Of a DNA stretch of 64,000 bases, positions 18,355-25,592 are shown piece by piece; positions within the stretch are counted from its first letter, which is position 1, and the number at the start of each line of letters is the position of its first letter. Source of the stretch: Bog-159 sp035499555. GTDB taxonomy: Bacteria > Acidobacteriota > Terriglobia > Bryobacterales > Bryobacteraceae. Location: contig DATJYO010000011.1 of the NCBI GenBank assembly GCA_035499555.1, positions 186,001-250,000 on the forward strand, in the 5' to 3' direction. Below the pieces are notes generated by a model. It was not told where the DNA came from and searched no databases. It saw nothing but the letters and a program-made list of their open reading frames with translations. A program made the position numbers and the translations under genes.

Positions 18355-19509
18355 ATGTCCCAATCGTCCTCCGCAGTCTCACGCCGGGAGATTTTGGAAA
18401 AAGCTGGTGCGGCAGTAGCCGCGGGCTTCACGATCGTGCGCCCGGAAGCTGTCCGCGGATCCCAGGCCAACTCCAAAATCACGGTCGGCCTGATCGGCGT
18501 CGGCGGCCGCGGCCAATACGATGCATCCATCTTCAACGCCGATCCCCGGGCACGCGTCACGGCGCTGTGCGACTTGTTCGACGACCGGATCGAGGTCGGC
18601 GCCCAAAAGATCAAAATCGAGAAACCGGCCGTCTACAAGGATTTCGAAAAGCTGCTGGGCGCCGCGGATCTGGACGCCGTCGTCATCGCCACGCCGCCAT
18701 TCGAGCATCCGCGCATGCTGGCCGCGGCCATCGAAGCGCGCAAGCACGTGTATTGCGAAAAGCCCATGGGCGTCGACCTGGCGGGCGTGAAAACGATCAT
18801 CGCGGCCGGACGCAAGGCGGATCCCAAGAAGAACGTCACGGTAGGATTCCAGCAGCGTTACGGTCCGGTCTACCTGGAAGCCTACAAGCGCCTGCGCGAG
18901 GGCCAGATCGGCGAACTGGTGAATGCCCGCGGCTTCTGGATCGGCAGCGATCCGTTCACCCGCAAGCCTTACGACGATCCCAAGATCGAGCACCTGCGCA
19001 ACTGGTTCTGCTATCGCGATTATTCGGGCGATTTCATCGTGGAGCAGGATTGCCACAATTTCGACGTGCTGCACTGGTTTTTGGACGCCCGCCCGATCCG
19101 CGCCGTGGGCATGGCCGGCACCAAGGTGCGCACCTCCATGGAGATTCTCGATCACCTCACCCTGTCGTTTGAATTTCCCAATGGCATCCACGTGAACTAC
19201 GAGGCCAACCAGATCAGCCCACGCGGATTCTCGCACGTGGGCGAGGAATTCACCGGCACCAAGGGGGTACTCGAAACCTCCCGCGCGCGCATGATCCACC
19301 ACAAGGGTCCGAAGGATGCCGAGACGATACCCTCGCCGCGCGACATCACCAATGACGCGGTGGAGGCGTTTCTCACCCGCATTCAGAACGGTGAGGCGGA
19401 AAATGTCGCCGAGCGCAGCGCCATCAGCACTTTGTTTGCGATCCTGGGCCGCACCGCGCTCTATGAGAAACGCGAAGCGGTCTGGAAACAGGAATTCGGG
19501 GAGGTTTGA
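18355..19509 (+). CDS. Tat-exported Gfo/Idh/MocA-family oxidoreductase
   Basis: I start at the ATG at 18355, preceded by a GGAG at about 13 nt. The N-terminus has the twin-arginine pattern SRREILEKAGAAVAAG (Arg10-Arg11), so export with bound cofactor is likely. The Rossmann motif GVGGRG is at residues 48-53 and the family's EKP motif (CEKPMG) at 134-139, with Lys136 expected to be catalytic. The 384-residue length is normal. Such enzymes act on sugars or inositols with NAD(P), but the substrate is unknown. The PIG-L deacetylase gene follows with its start 3 nt after the stop, so the two may act on one glycan. Confidence 0.9.
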   Translation: MSQSSSAVSRREILEKAGAAVAAGFTIVRPEAVRGSQANSKITVGLIGVGGRGQYDASIFNADPRARVTALCDLFDDRIEVGAQKIKIEKPAVYKDFEKLLGAADLDAVVIATPPFEHPRMLAAAIEARKHVYCEKPMGVDLAGVKTIIAAGRKADPKKNVTVGFQQRYGPVYLEAYKRLREGQIGELVNARGFWIGSDPFTRKPYDDPKIEHLRNWFCYRDYSGDFIVEQDCHNFDVLHWFLDARPIRAVGMAGTKVRTSMEILDHLTLSFEFPNGIHVNYEANQISPRGFSHVGEEFTGTKGVLETSRARMIHHKGPKDAETIPSPRDITNDAVEAFLTRIQNGEAENVAERSAISTLFAILGRTALYEKREAVWKQEFGEV

Positions 19510-19511
19510 AT

Positions 19512-20375
19512 ATGTTGCGTTTTTGCCTGCTGTTCTTACCGGCCGCCATGTTGCTGGCGCAGGACCATCCCTTGCGCGTGATCGCCTTTGGCGCGCATCC
19601 GGACGATTGCGATATTCGGGCCGCCGGAACGGCCGCGAAGTTCCGCGCCCTGGGCGCAGCCGTGAAGTTCGTTTCGGTGACCAACGGCGACGCCGGCCAC
19701 CAGTCGGAAGGCGGCGGCATGCTGGCCAAACGGCGGCGGGCCGAAGCGGAGGAGTCCGGGCGGCGCTTGGGCATCACTTACGAAGTTCTGGATAATCACG
19801 ACGGCGAGTTGCTGCCCACGCTGGCGGTGCGCGAGCAGATCATCCGGCGCATCCGGCAATGGAACGCCGACATCGTGCTGGCGCCCCGTCCGAACGACTA
19901 CCACCCGGACCATCGCTACACGGGCGTGCTGATTCAGGACGCCGCCTACATGGTCGTCGTGCCGAACATCTGTCCCGATACGCCGCCGCTGCGGAAGAAC
20001 CCTGTGTTCCTGTACTTCCAGGACCACTTCCAGAAGCCGGAGCCGTTTCATCCGGATGTGGCGATCGACATCGACGATGTCTTCGATCTGAAGATATCGG
20101 CGCTCGACGCGCACGTCTCGCAGTTCTACGAGTGGCTGCCCTGGGTGGACGGCAAACTCGATCTGGTTCCGCACGATCCGGCCGAGCGCAAGCGCTGGCT
20201 GGCGCGGACCGAAGGCGGCGAAATCACCCCCGCCGTGCGCCAGGCCCTGGTGAAATGGTACGGCGCGGAACACGCAGCCAAAATCCGGCACGCCGAAGCA
20301 TTCGAGCTGTGCGAATACGGAAGCCAGCCGAGCGCCGAACAACTGCGCGCGTTGTTCCCCATGCTGGGACACTAG
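19512..20375 (+). CDS. Secreted PIG-L family N-acetylglucosaminyl deacetylase
   Basis: The start at ATG 19512 is chosen because GAGGT lies upstream and the product then begins with a signal peptide ending near LLAQ (residue 17). The zinc-binding motif AHPDD is at residues 28-32. The third ligand lies in the conserved HPDH segment (NDYHPDHRYTG). The 287-residue enzyme should remove an acetyl group from an N-acetylglucosamine-like sugar. Members of this family are known in bacillithiol, mycothiol and glycopeptide pathways, but exported acidobacterial forms probably act on extracellular sugars. It follows the Gfo/Idh/MocA oxidoreductase directly. Confidence 0.92.
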   Translation: MLRFCLLFLPAAMLLAQDHPLRVIAFGAHPDDCDIRAAGTAAKFRALGAAVKFVSVTNGDAGHQSEGGGMLAKRRRAEAEESGRRLGITYEVLDNHDGELLPTLAVREQIIRRIRQWNADIVLAPRPNDYHPDHRYTGVLIQDAAYMVVVPNICPDTPPLRKNPVFLYFQDHFQKPEPFHPDVAIDIDDVFDLKISALDAHVSQFYEWLPWVDGKLDLVPHDPAERKRWLARTEGGEITPAVRQALVKWYGAEHAAKIRHAEAFELCEYGSQPSAEQLRALFPMLGH

Positions 20376-20408
20376 CCGGCTGCCAAGGCTAGAGCCCGTA
20401 TCGTTCGC

Positions 20409-20435
20409 TATACTGAACTGGGGAACCTTTCCCCA
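20409..20435 (+). promoter_or_regulatory. Possible promoter -10 and leader hairpin before the PspA module
   Basis: TATACT at 20409-20414 resembles a -10 hexamer but has no good -35 partner. It is followed at 20419-20435 by a perfect 7-bp inverted repeat (TGGGGAA, loop CCT, TTCCCCA) that would lie at the start of the transcript about 38 nt before the YbjN-like ATG. I see no sigma-54 (GG-N10-GC) pattern, which drives psp in enterobacteria. Confidence 0.3.
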
Positions 20436-20472
20436 CCAATTTTCGTAGTTGCTTAGCGAGTGTCAACCCCCT

Positions 20473-20892
20473 ATGACCGCTTCCATCGCAAATATCCAAG
20501 CCGATCAAATTAAAGCGCTTCTGGCCGAAAAAGGCTACGAAGTCACCGAACCCACGCCGGGCGTGCTGCGGGTGCAGGAACTGCACAGCGGCGTGGCAGT
20601 CAAGGCGGTGCTCGAAGGTGACATCCTGTACCTCTCGCTCACCTGCACGGTGGCGCCCGAGGCCGCCATCACCGCGCCGACGATGCGCACCATGCTCGAC
20701 GCGCACAATGGAATCGCCACCTCGTACTTTCAGCTCTACGATGCCGGCGACGGCCGAACCGCCATTACCCTCAACAACTTCTGCAAGCTCGAAGACCTGG
20801 GCCCCGAGGACCAGGACGACATCCTCTCGTGCGTGCATTTCCTGCTGGCCGACGTGCTGGTGGCGCGCCGCATTCTCGGGAACCTGGAGTAA
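20473..20892 (+). CDS. YbjN-like protein, first gene of the PspA module
   Basis: The 139-residue product (start ATG 20473; a longer frame from 20449 lacks a good start) has an alternating helix and strand pattern like the YbjN fold: LLAEKGYEV, then a strand-rich core, and a C-terminal helix. YbjN-type proteins resemble type III secretion chaperones and are linked to stress control. It could equally be a distant DUF2170-like protein: the Escherichia coli yjfI-yjfJ-yjfK cluster places a DUF2170 protein directly upstream of a PspA paralogue, as here. The PspA gene starts 18 nt downstream. Confidence 0.6.
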   Translation: MTASIANIQADQIKALLAEKGYEVTEPTPGVLRVQELHSGVAVKAVLEGDILYLSLTCTVAPEAAITAPTMRTMLDAHNGIATSYFQLYDAGDGRTAITLNNFCKLEDLGPEDQDDILSCVHFLLADVLVARRILGNLE

Positions 20893-20909
20893 CGGAGGCT
20901 ATTCACAAC

Positions 20910-21668
20910 ATGGGATTCTTTTCGGATATATTCAATCGCGCCGGCCGTGTCGCCCGCGGCCAGGCTAATGCCGGTATGGACGTGGTCGAAGACGCCACGT
21001 TCGACGCCACGGTGCGGCAGACCGTGGCGGACATGAAGACCGAGCTCAACAAGGCCATCAACGCGTCCGCCGTGGCCATGAGCAATTACAACCGCCTGGA
21101 CGCCGAGTACCAGAAGTACGTACGCCAGGCGCAGGAGTGGAAAGACCGCGCCGGCCAGGCGCTGGACGCGAACAACGAAGATCTGGCACGCAAGGCCCTG
21201 GCCAAGAAAGCCGAATGCGATCAGCAGGTCGCATCCATGCAGACCTCCGTGGACCAGGCGCGCAAGGCCAGCGATACGCTCAAGAGCCAGGTGATCGAGC
21301 TGAAACGCAAGATCGACGAGGCCGAGCGCACCGCGACGACCCTGGTGGCGCGCAAGAACGCCGCCCAGGCGCAAGCTAAAGTGGCCGAAGCGCTGGCCGG
21401 CGTCGGCAATGCCGACAACGCCTTCGCCGCTCTTAACCGCTTTGAAGAGACCGTGTCCAAGGAAGAAGCCAAGGCCCAGGCGTTCAATCAACTGGCGGCC
21501 GCGGGTAAGGACGACGATCTGGAAAAAGAGTTCGCCGCGTTGAGCGGTCACAGTGTGGACAACGATCTGGCGGCCCTCAAGCGCGAGCGCCAGTTGAAGG
21601 CGCCCAGCATCCCCACCGCCCTTCCGCCGCCCGCCGAAAAGTCCGGTGGGCAGGCCAGCGGACAGTAG
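20910..21668 (+). CDS. pspA: PspA/IM30 family envelope-stress protein
   Basis: The 252-residue protein starts MGFFSDIFNRAGRVARGQANA, the typical N-terminus with an amphipathic helix, and is then almost entirely helical coiled coil (about 25-220). The C-terminal 20 residues are a Pro/Gly-rich tail (PSIPTALPPPAEKSGGQ). PspA/IM30 proteins assemble into rods or rings of ESCRT-III type on damaged membranes. The start is fixed by a GGAGG ribosome binding site 11 nt upstream. The neighbourhood (YbjN-like before, DUF4178-like after) matches yjfJ-like PspA paralogues rather than the classical pspFABC locus, as neither pspB, pspC nor pspF is present. Confidence 0.9.
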   Translation: MGFFSDIFNRAGRVARGQANAGMDVVEDATFDATVRQTVADMKTELNKAINASAVAMSNYNRLDAEYQKYVRQAQEWKDRAGQALDANNEDLARKALAKKAECDQQVASMQTSVDQARKASDTLKSQVIELKRKIDEAERTATTLVARKNAAQAQAKVAEALAGVGNADNAFAALNRFEETVSKEEAKAQAFNQLAAAGKDDDLEKEFAALSGHSVDNDLAALKRERQLKAPSIPTALPPPAEKSGGQASGQ

Positions 21669-21677
21669 CCGCTGCGT

Positions 21678-22313
21678 ATGGGCCCCATTACCGTAACTCT
21701 CCTCATCGTCCTGGGAGCCTTACTCTTCATGGTGCTGAAGAAACTCTTTGAACGTCCCGCGCCGCCGCCGGCTGCCCCGCAACCGGATCTGGCCAGTCTG
21801 ACGGTAGCCGACGCGCGGGTCGGCGACAACATCTCGGTGTCCGGCGCCGGCGACAATATGACCGACCTCGATTTCACGGTCGACCATTCCAGCCGCTACG
21901 AGGCCGGCGAACGGCAATGGTTCGATATCAGCGGCAAGTATGGCGGCCGGCGGGTCACGTTGGAAGTGCGCAACAACGACGACGAACTGGATGTGCGCGG
22001 CTTCCTGGACGGCCGCAAGTTGACGCTCGAGGATCTGGGCCTGTCCGAAGACGATCTGGCGCAGATGGATGAACGCCAGAATACAGCCGATAATTTCGAA
22101 TTCGACGGCAAGAACTGGTATTACCTGCTCAGCAAGGAAATGGGTGTTTTTCATGACGGGCAGACGCAGGGTACCGGCTTTTACGGCTGGGAATACCTCG
22201 AAGAGTCCGGCCAGCGCTACCTTTCGATCCGCAAGCGCGAGGGCGAGCCCTTCAACGCCAGCCTGGCCGTCAAGCTGAACCCAGGCGATATCACGGTCTT
22301 CCGGGGCGCCTGA
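21678..22313 (+). CDS. DUF4178-like membrane-anchored protein
   Basis: The 211-residue product has one N-terminal helix (about 4-22), a Pro-rich linker (PAPPPAAPQP), then two related small domains. The segment DGKNWYYLLSKEMG, followed by GFYGWEYLEESGQRYLSI, is the pattern of DUF4178. The Escherichia coli YjfK protein occupies the same place after a PspA paralogue, though I cannot compute how close the match is. It lies 9 nt after pspA and 28 nt before the next gene. The helix should hold it at the inner membrane, where a PspA partner is expected. Function unknown. Confidence 0.7.
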   Translation: MGPITVTLLIVLGALLFMVLKKLFERPAPPPAAPQPDLASLTVADARVGDNISVSGAGDNMTDLDFTVDHSSRYEAGERQWFDISGKYGGRRVTLEVRNNDDELDVRGFLDGRKLTLEDLGLSEDDLAQMDERQNTADNFEFDGKNWYYLLSKEMGVFHDGQTQGTGFYGWEYLEESGQRYLSIRKREGEPFNASLAVKLNPGDITVFRGA

Positions 22314-22341
22314 AATGAGTGGTTAGGGCAAGGAGTACACC

Positions 22342-23838
22342 ATGAGCCGGCGAGGGCTCGAAGTATTAGCCGTTATTCTGACGTTCCTGATTGTCATCGT
22401 CCTGTTTGCGGGTCTTGACAACCTGCCGCGCAAGGTACGCGCGGATATCAGCCAGGAAGCGCAACAGCTCCAGCAGTCGCAAAAGCAGTTCCAAGGCATG
22501 GAGGATGCGGTCACGCAACAACTGGCCGCGGATCCCGAACTCTTCCGTGCGCACGACATGAACACGGCGTTGCCGGAGCGATTCCGGATCGCCGCGGGCG
22601 AGTTGACGGGCGCGCAGCGCGACGCCGCCGAGCTCGACAAGCTGCTGAAGGCCAATCGACGCCAGGATGCGGATCAGGCGCGCAAGCTGCTGAAGGAACA
22701 GGACGCGCTGCGCGCGGCGGCGATCAACGAAGCCGGCGCCATCCAGACCGAGGCCCAGCACTGGGTGGACATGAAGCGCCACCTGCCCGACGAGTTGAAG
22801 CAGATGGCCGCCGATCACCAGGCGCTGTCGCACTGGGATTTCGCGCCCGTCACCGCCGTGGTCACGCGCGCGGAAACCGACTGGCCCCAGAAGAAGTCCG
22901 ATCTCGATACCCGGCTGACGGCGCTCAAAGCCATCCCCGGCGACGGTGAGAAGGCCTGGGAGGCGAGCGACGCCATGCGGCGCCAGGCCGAGTCCAAGAA
23001 TTTGGCGGGACTCGACTACGCCGGCCTGTTGACGGATGCACAGACGCTACACGACGATGTCACGTCCATTCCCACGCGCACCACCGAACTGGAGACGCTC
23101 ACCGGACAGCTTTACACGTCCTGGGACAGAGTCCTGGTGGATTTGCGCGACCGCAAGTCCGGCGGCACGCGTGATTACGAAGAAGAGCTGCGCACCGTCA
23201 GGACCAAGTTTCCGGACGCCACCGGCCAGAACGGAGTCACCACCTCCGACGAGAACTGGACCGAGATCTCCAAGACCAACTACGAGGTGGCCGAGAAGAA
23301 CATCGGCATGTCCGTAGCCCACAAAGCGGTGGGCAAGTATGACAGCGAGGCGGATGAAGTTCCCGAGCCCGCCGGTTTCGCCTACATGGCGCCGGTCGGG
23401 AACCGCAATCAGTATGGCTATTGGGAGCATCGCGACGGCGGGAACTTCTGGGTGTGGTACGGCCAGTATGCGCTGCTGCGCGATCTGCTCTGGGGCCACA
23501 GCTACCGGCCCATTCCGTCCGCCGAATGGGAGTCGTACCGCACTGCGCGCAACTATGGCCAGACCTACTACGGCCACGACGAATCCGGCGCGCCGAAATA
23601 CGGCACCCACGGCACGTTCACGCAGCACAGCTATTCGAGCAGCCGGTATGTGCGCAGCTCGGGCGGCTACAGCAGTTCGAAGTACGCCAGCGGCAGCTTG
23701 CGCCGGGGAGAGAGCGGTGCCGGGCATACGTTCGGGTCGGGATCGGGCTCGCGTTCGGGGGGATTCCGGCCTCGTAGCGCGCCCAGCTTCCGTCCCAGCT
23801 TCCGGCCGGGAGGACGTTCGTTCGGCCGGCGGCGATAA
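22342..23838 (+). CDS. Membrane-anchored coiled-coil protein with Ser/Gly/Arg-rich tail, PspA-module partner
   Basis: The 498-residue product has one membrane helix at about residues 8-27, an Ala/Gln/Glu-rich coiled-coil region (about 30-240), a mixed region to about 340, then an aromatic-rich motif (YGYWEHRDGGNFWVWYGQYA, about 355-374) and a low-complexity tail with repeated SSSRYVRSS, GSGSGSRSGG and SFRPSFRPGG. The tail is strongly basic. I do not recognise a named family. An AAGGAG ribosome binding site precedes the ATG. The tail and the coiled coil suggest a scaffold that contacts the membrane and perhaps RNA or acidic lipids. It is the fourth gene of the module, 19 nt before the dehydratase. 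Confidence 0.6.
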   Translation: MSRRGLEVLAVILTFLIVIVLFAGLDNLPRKVRADISQEAQQLQQSQKQFQGMEDAVTQQLAADPELFRAHDMNTALPERFRIAAGELTGAQRDAAELDKLLKANRRQDADQARKLLKEQDALRAAAINEAGAIQTEAQHWVDMKRHLPDELKQMAADHQALSHWDFAPVTAVVTRAETDWPQKKSDLDTRLTALKAIPGDGEKAWEASDAMRRQAESKNLAGLDYAGLLTDAQTLHDDVTSIPTRTTELETLTGQLYTSWDRVLVDLRDRKSGGTRDYEEELRTVRTKFPDATGQNGVTTSDENWTEISKTNYEVAEKNIGMSVAHKAVGKYDSEADEVPEPAGFAYMAPVGNRNQYGYWEHRDGGNFWVWYGQYALLRDLLWGHSYRPIPSAEWESYRTARNYGQTYYGHDESGAPKYGTHGTFTQHSYSSSRYVRSSGGYSSSKYASGSLRRGESGAGHTFGSGSGSRSGGFRPRSAPSFRPSFRPGGRSFGRRR

Positions 23839-23856
23839 GCCACCGGACCAATACCG

Positions 23857-25545
23857 ATGCCTGAGAGTAGCGGCAAGTCGCTCCGTAGCCAGGAATGGTT
23901 CCGCGATCCCGGCTACTACGGCTTTGCGCGCCGGGCCTGGCTGCGTGCCGAGGGTTTCTCCTCCGACGTCTTCGATGGCAAGCCGGTCATCGGCATCTGC
24001 AACTCCTGGAGCGAGCTGAACAACTGCAACGCGCATCTGCGCACCGTCGCCGAAGCCGTGAAGCGAGGCGTGTGGGTGGCCGGCGGTTTCCCGTTGGAAT
24101 TCCCCACCATCTCGCTGGGCGAGATGTTCATGCGCCCAACCTCCATGCTGTATCGCAACCTGATGGCCATAGACGTGGAGGAATCGATCCGCGCCAATCC
24201 GCTGGACGGCGTGGTGCTGCTGTGCGGCTGCGACAAGACCACGCCCTCCCAACTGATGGGCGCCGCCAGCGCGGACTTGCCCGCCATCATGGTCCCCGGC
24301 GGGCCGATGCTCTCCGGCCAGTGGCGCGACCGGCAGTTGGGCGCCGGCACCGATGGCCGCAAGCTCTTCGACCTGTTCCGCGCCGGCCGGCTGACCGAAG
24401 AGGAATGGTGCGAGATCGAAGGCGGTATCGCGCGCAGCGCCGGGCATTGCACCGTCATGGGTACGGCTTCCACCATGACCAATCTCGCCGAGGCGCTGGG
24501 CATGACCCTGCCGGGCTGCGCCAGCGTTCCGGCGCCCGATTCCCGCCGCCTGGCCATGGCGGAGATGAGCGGGCGGCGCATCGTGGAAATTGTGCGCGAG
24601 GATCTGCGTCCGTCGCGCATCATGACCCGGGCGGCGTTCCACAACGCCATCACGGTGGACATGGCGCTGGGCGGATCGACCAATGCCGTCATTCACCTGG
24701 TCGCCATCGCCCGCCGCCTGGGCATCCACCTGCCTCTCGATGACTTCGACCGCATCTCGCGGCGCACGCCCTACATCGCCAACATCAAGCCGTCCGGCGA
24801 GTACCTGATGGAAGACTTCCATTATGCCGGCGGACTGCCCGCGGTGATGCGGGAGATCCTGCATCTGCTCGCCGGCGAGGCGCTCACGGTAACCGGCAAA
24901 ACCCTGCGCGAAAACGTGGAGCACGCCGCGTGTTTCCGCCGGGAGGTCATCCGCACGGCTGCCGACCCGCTGCATCCGGAAGGCGGCACGGCCATCCTCT
25001 ACGGCAATCTGGCGCCGGATGGCGCGGTGATCAAGCAGACTGCCGCATCGCCCGCGCTGCTGCGGCACCGGGGCCTGGCGCTCGTCTTCGAGAACTACGA
25101 TCACATGCGCGCGCAGATCGACGCGCCGGATCTGCCGGTGGAAGCGTCAACCGTGCTGGTGATGCGCAACTGTGGTCCTAAAGGCGGACCGGGCATGCCG
25201 GAGTGGGGGCACATCCCCATACCCCGCGTGCTGTTGGAGCGCGGCGTGACCGACATGGTGCGCATCAGCGACGCGCGCATGAGCGGCACCAGCTTCGGGA
25301 CCGTCGTGCTGCACGTAGCCCCGGAATCGGCCATCGGCGGACCCTTGGCGGCGGTGCGAACGGGCGACGAGATCGTGCTGGACGTGCCGGCGCGCCGCAT
25401 CGAAATGGCGCTGCCCGACGCCGAGATTGCGCGCCGGCTGGCCGGATTCACTCCGGCGCCGCCGCATTACCAACGCGGGTACGGCCGCCTCTTTCTCGAT
25501 CACGTCACCCAGGCCCACCACGGCTGCGACTTCGACTTTCTCTGA
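23857..25545 (+). CDS. IlvD/Edd-family dehydratase, likely a sugar-acid (L-arabonate-type) dehydratase
   Basis: The 562-residue protein is a member of the family that holds dihydroxyacid dehydratase and sugar-acid dehydratases. Three cluster cysteines are present at positions expected for a [2Fe-2S] cluster: Cys48 in ICNSWSEL, Cys125 in CGCDKTTPS and Cys198 in GHCTVMGTAS. The N-terminal LRSQEWF segment and the GGFPLEFP and PTSMLYRNL motifs fit pentonate or hexonate dehydratases better than IlvD. Mg-dependent dehydration of an aldonic acid to a 2-keto-3-deoxy acid is therefore the best guess. Branched-chain amino-acid synthesis remains possible. It lies 18 nt after the PspA-module gene but looks unrelated. 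Confidence 0.85.
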   Translation: MPESSGKSLRSQEWFRDPGYYGFARRAWLRAEGFSSDVFDGKPVIGICNSWSELNNCNAHLRTVAEAVKRGVWVAGGFPLEFPTISLGEMFMRPTSMLYRNLMAIDVEESIRANPLDGVVLLCGCDKTTPSQLMGAASADLPAIMVPGGPMLSGQWRDRQLGAGTDGRKLFDLFRAGRLTEEEWCEIEGGIARSAGHCTVMGTASTMTNLAEALGMTLPGCASVPAPDSRRLAMAEMSGRRIVEIVREDLRPSRIMTRAAFHNAITVDMALGGSTNAVIHLVAIARRLGIHLPLDDFDRISRRTPYIANIKPSGEYLMEDFHYAGGLPAVMREILHLLAGEALTVTGKTLRENVEHAACFRREVIRTAADPLHPEGGTAILYGNLAPDGAVIKQTAASPALLRHRGLALVFENYDHMRAQIDAPDLPVEASTVLVMRNCGPKGGPGMPEWGHIPIPRVLLERGVTDMVRISDARMSGTSFGTVVLHVAPESAIGGPLAAVRTGDEIVLDVPARRIEMALPDAEIARRLAGFTPAPPHYQRGYGRLFLDHVTQAHHGCDFDFL

Positions 25546-25592
25546 TCCGCACGCGCGGCGCCCGACTCGACCGGATACACTGTGCTATGTAG

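Noticed and set aside
23047..25104. 685-codon antisense ORF
   Set aside because: It is antisense to the PspA-module gene and the dehydratase, both supported by motifs. Long antisense frames are common in GC-rich DNA.
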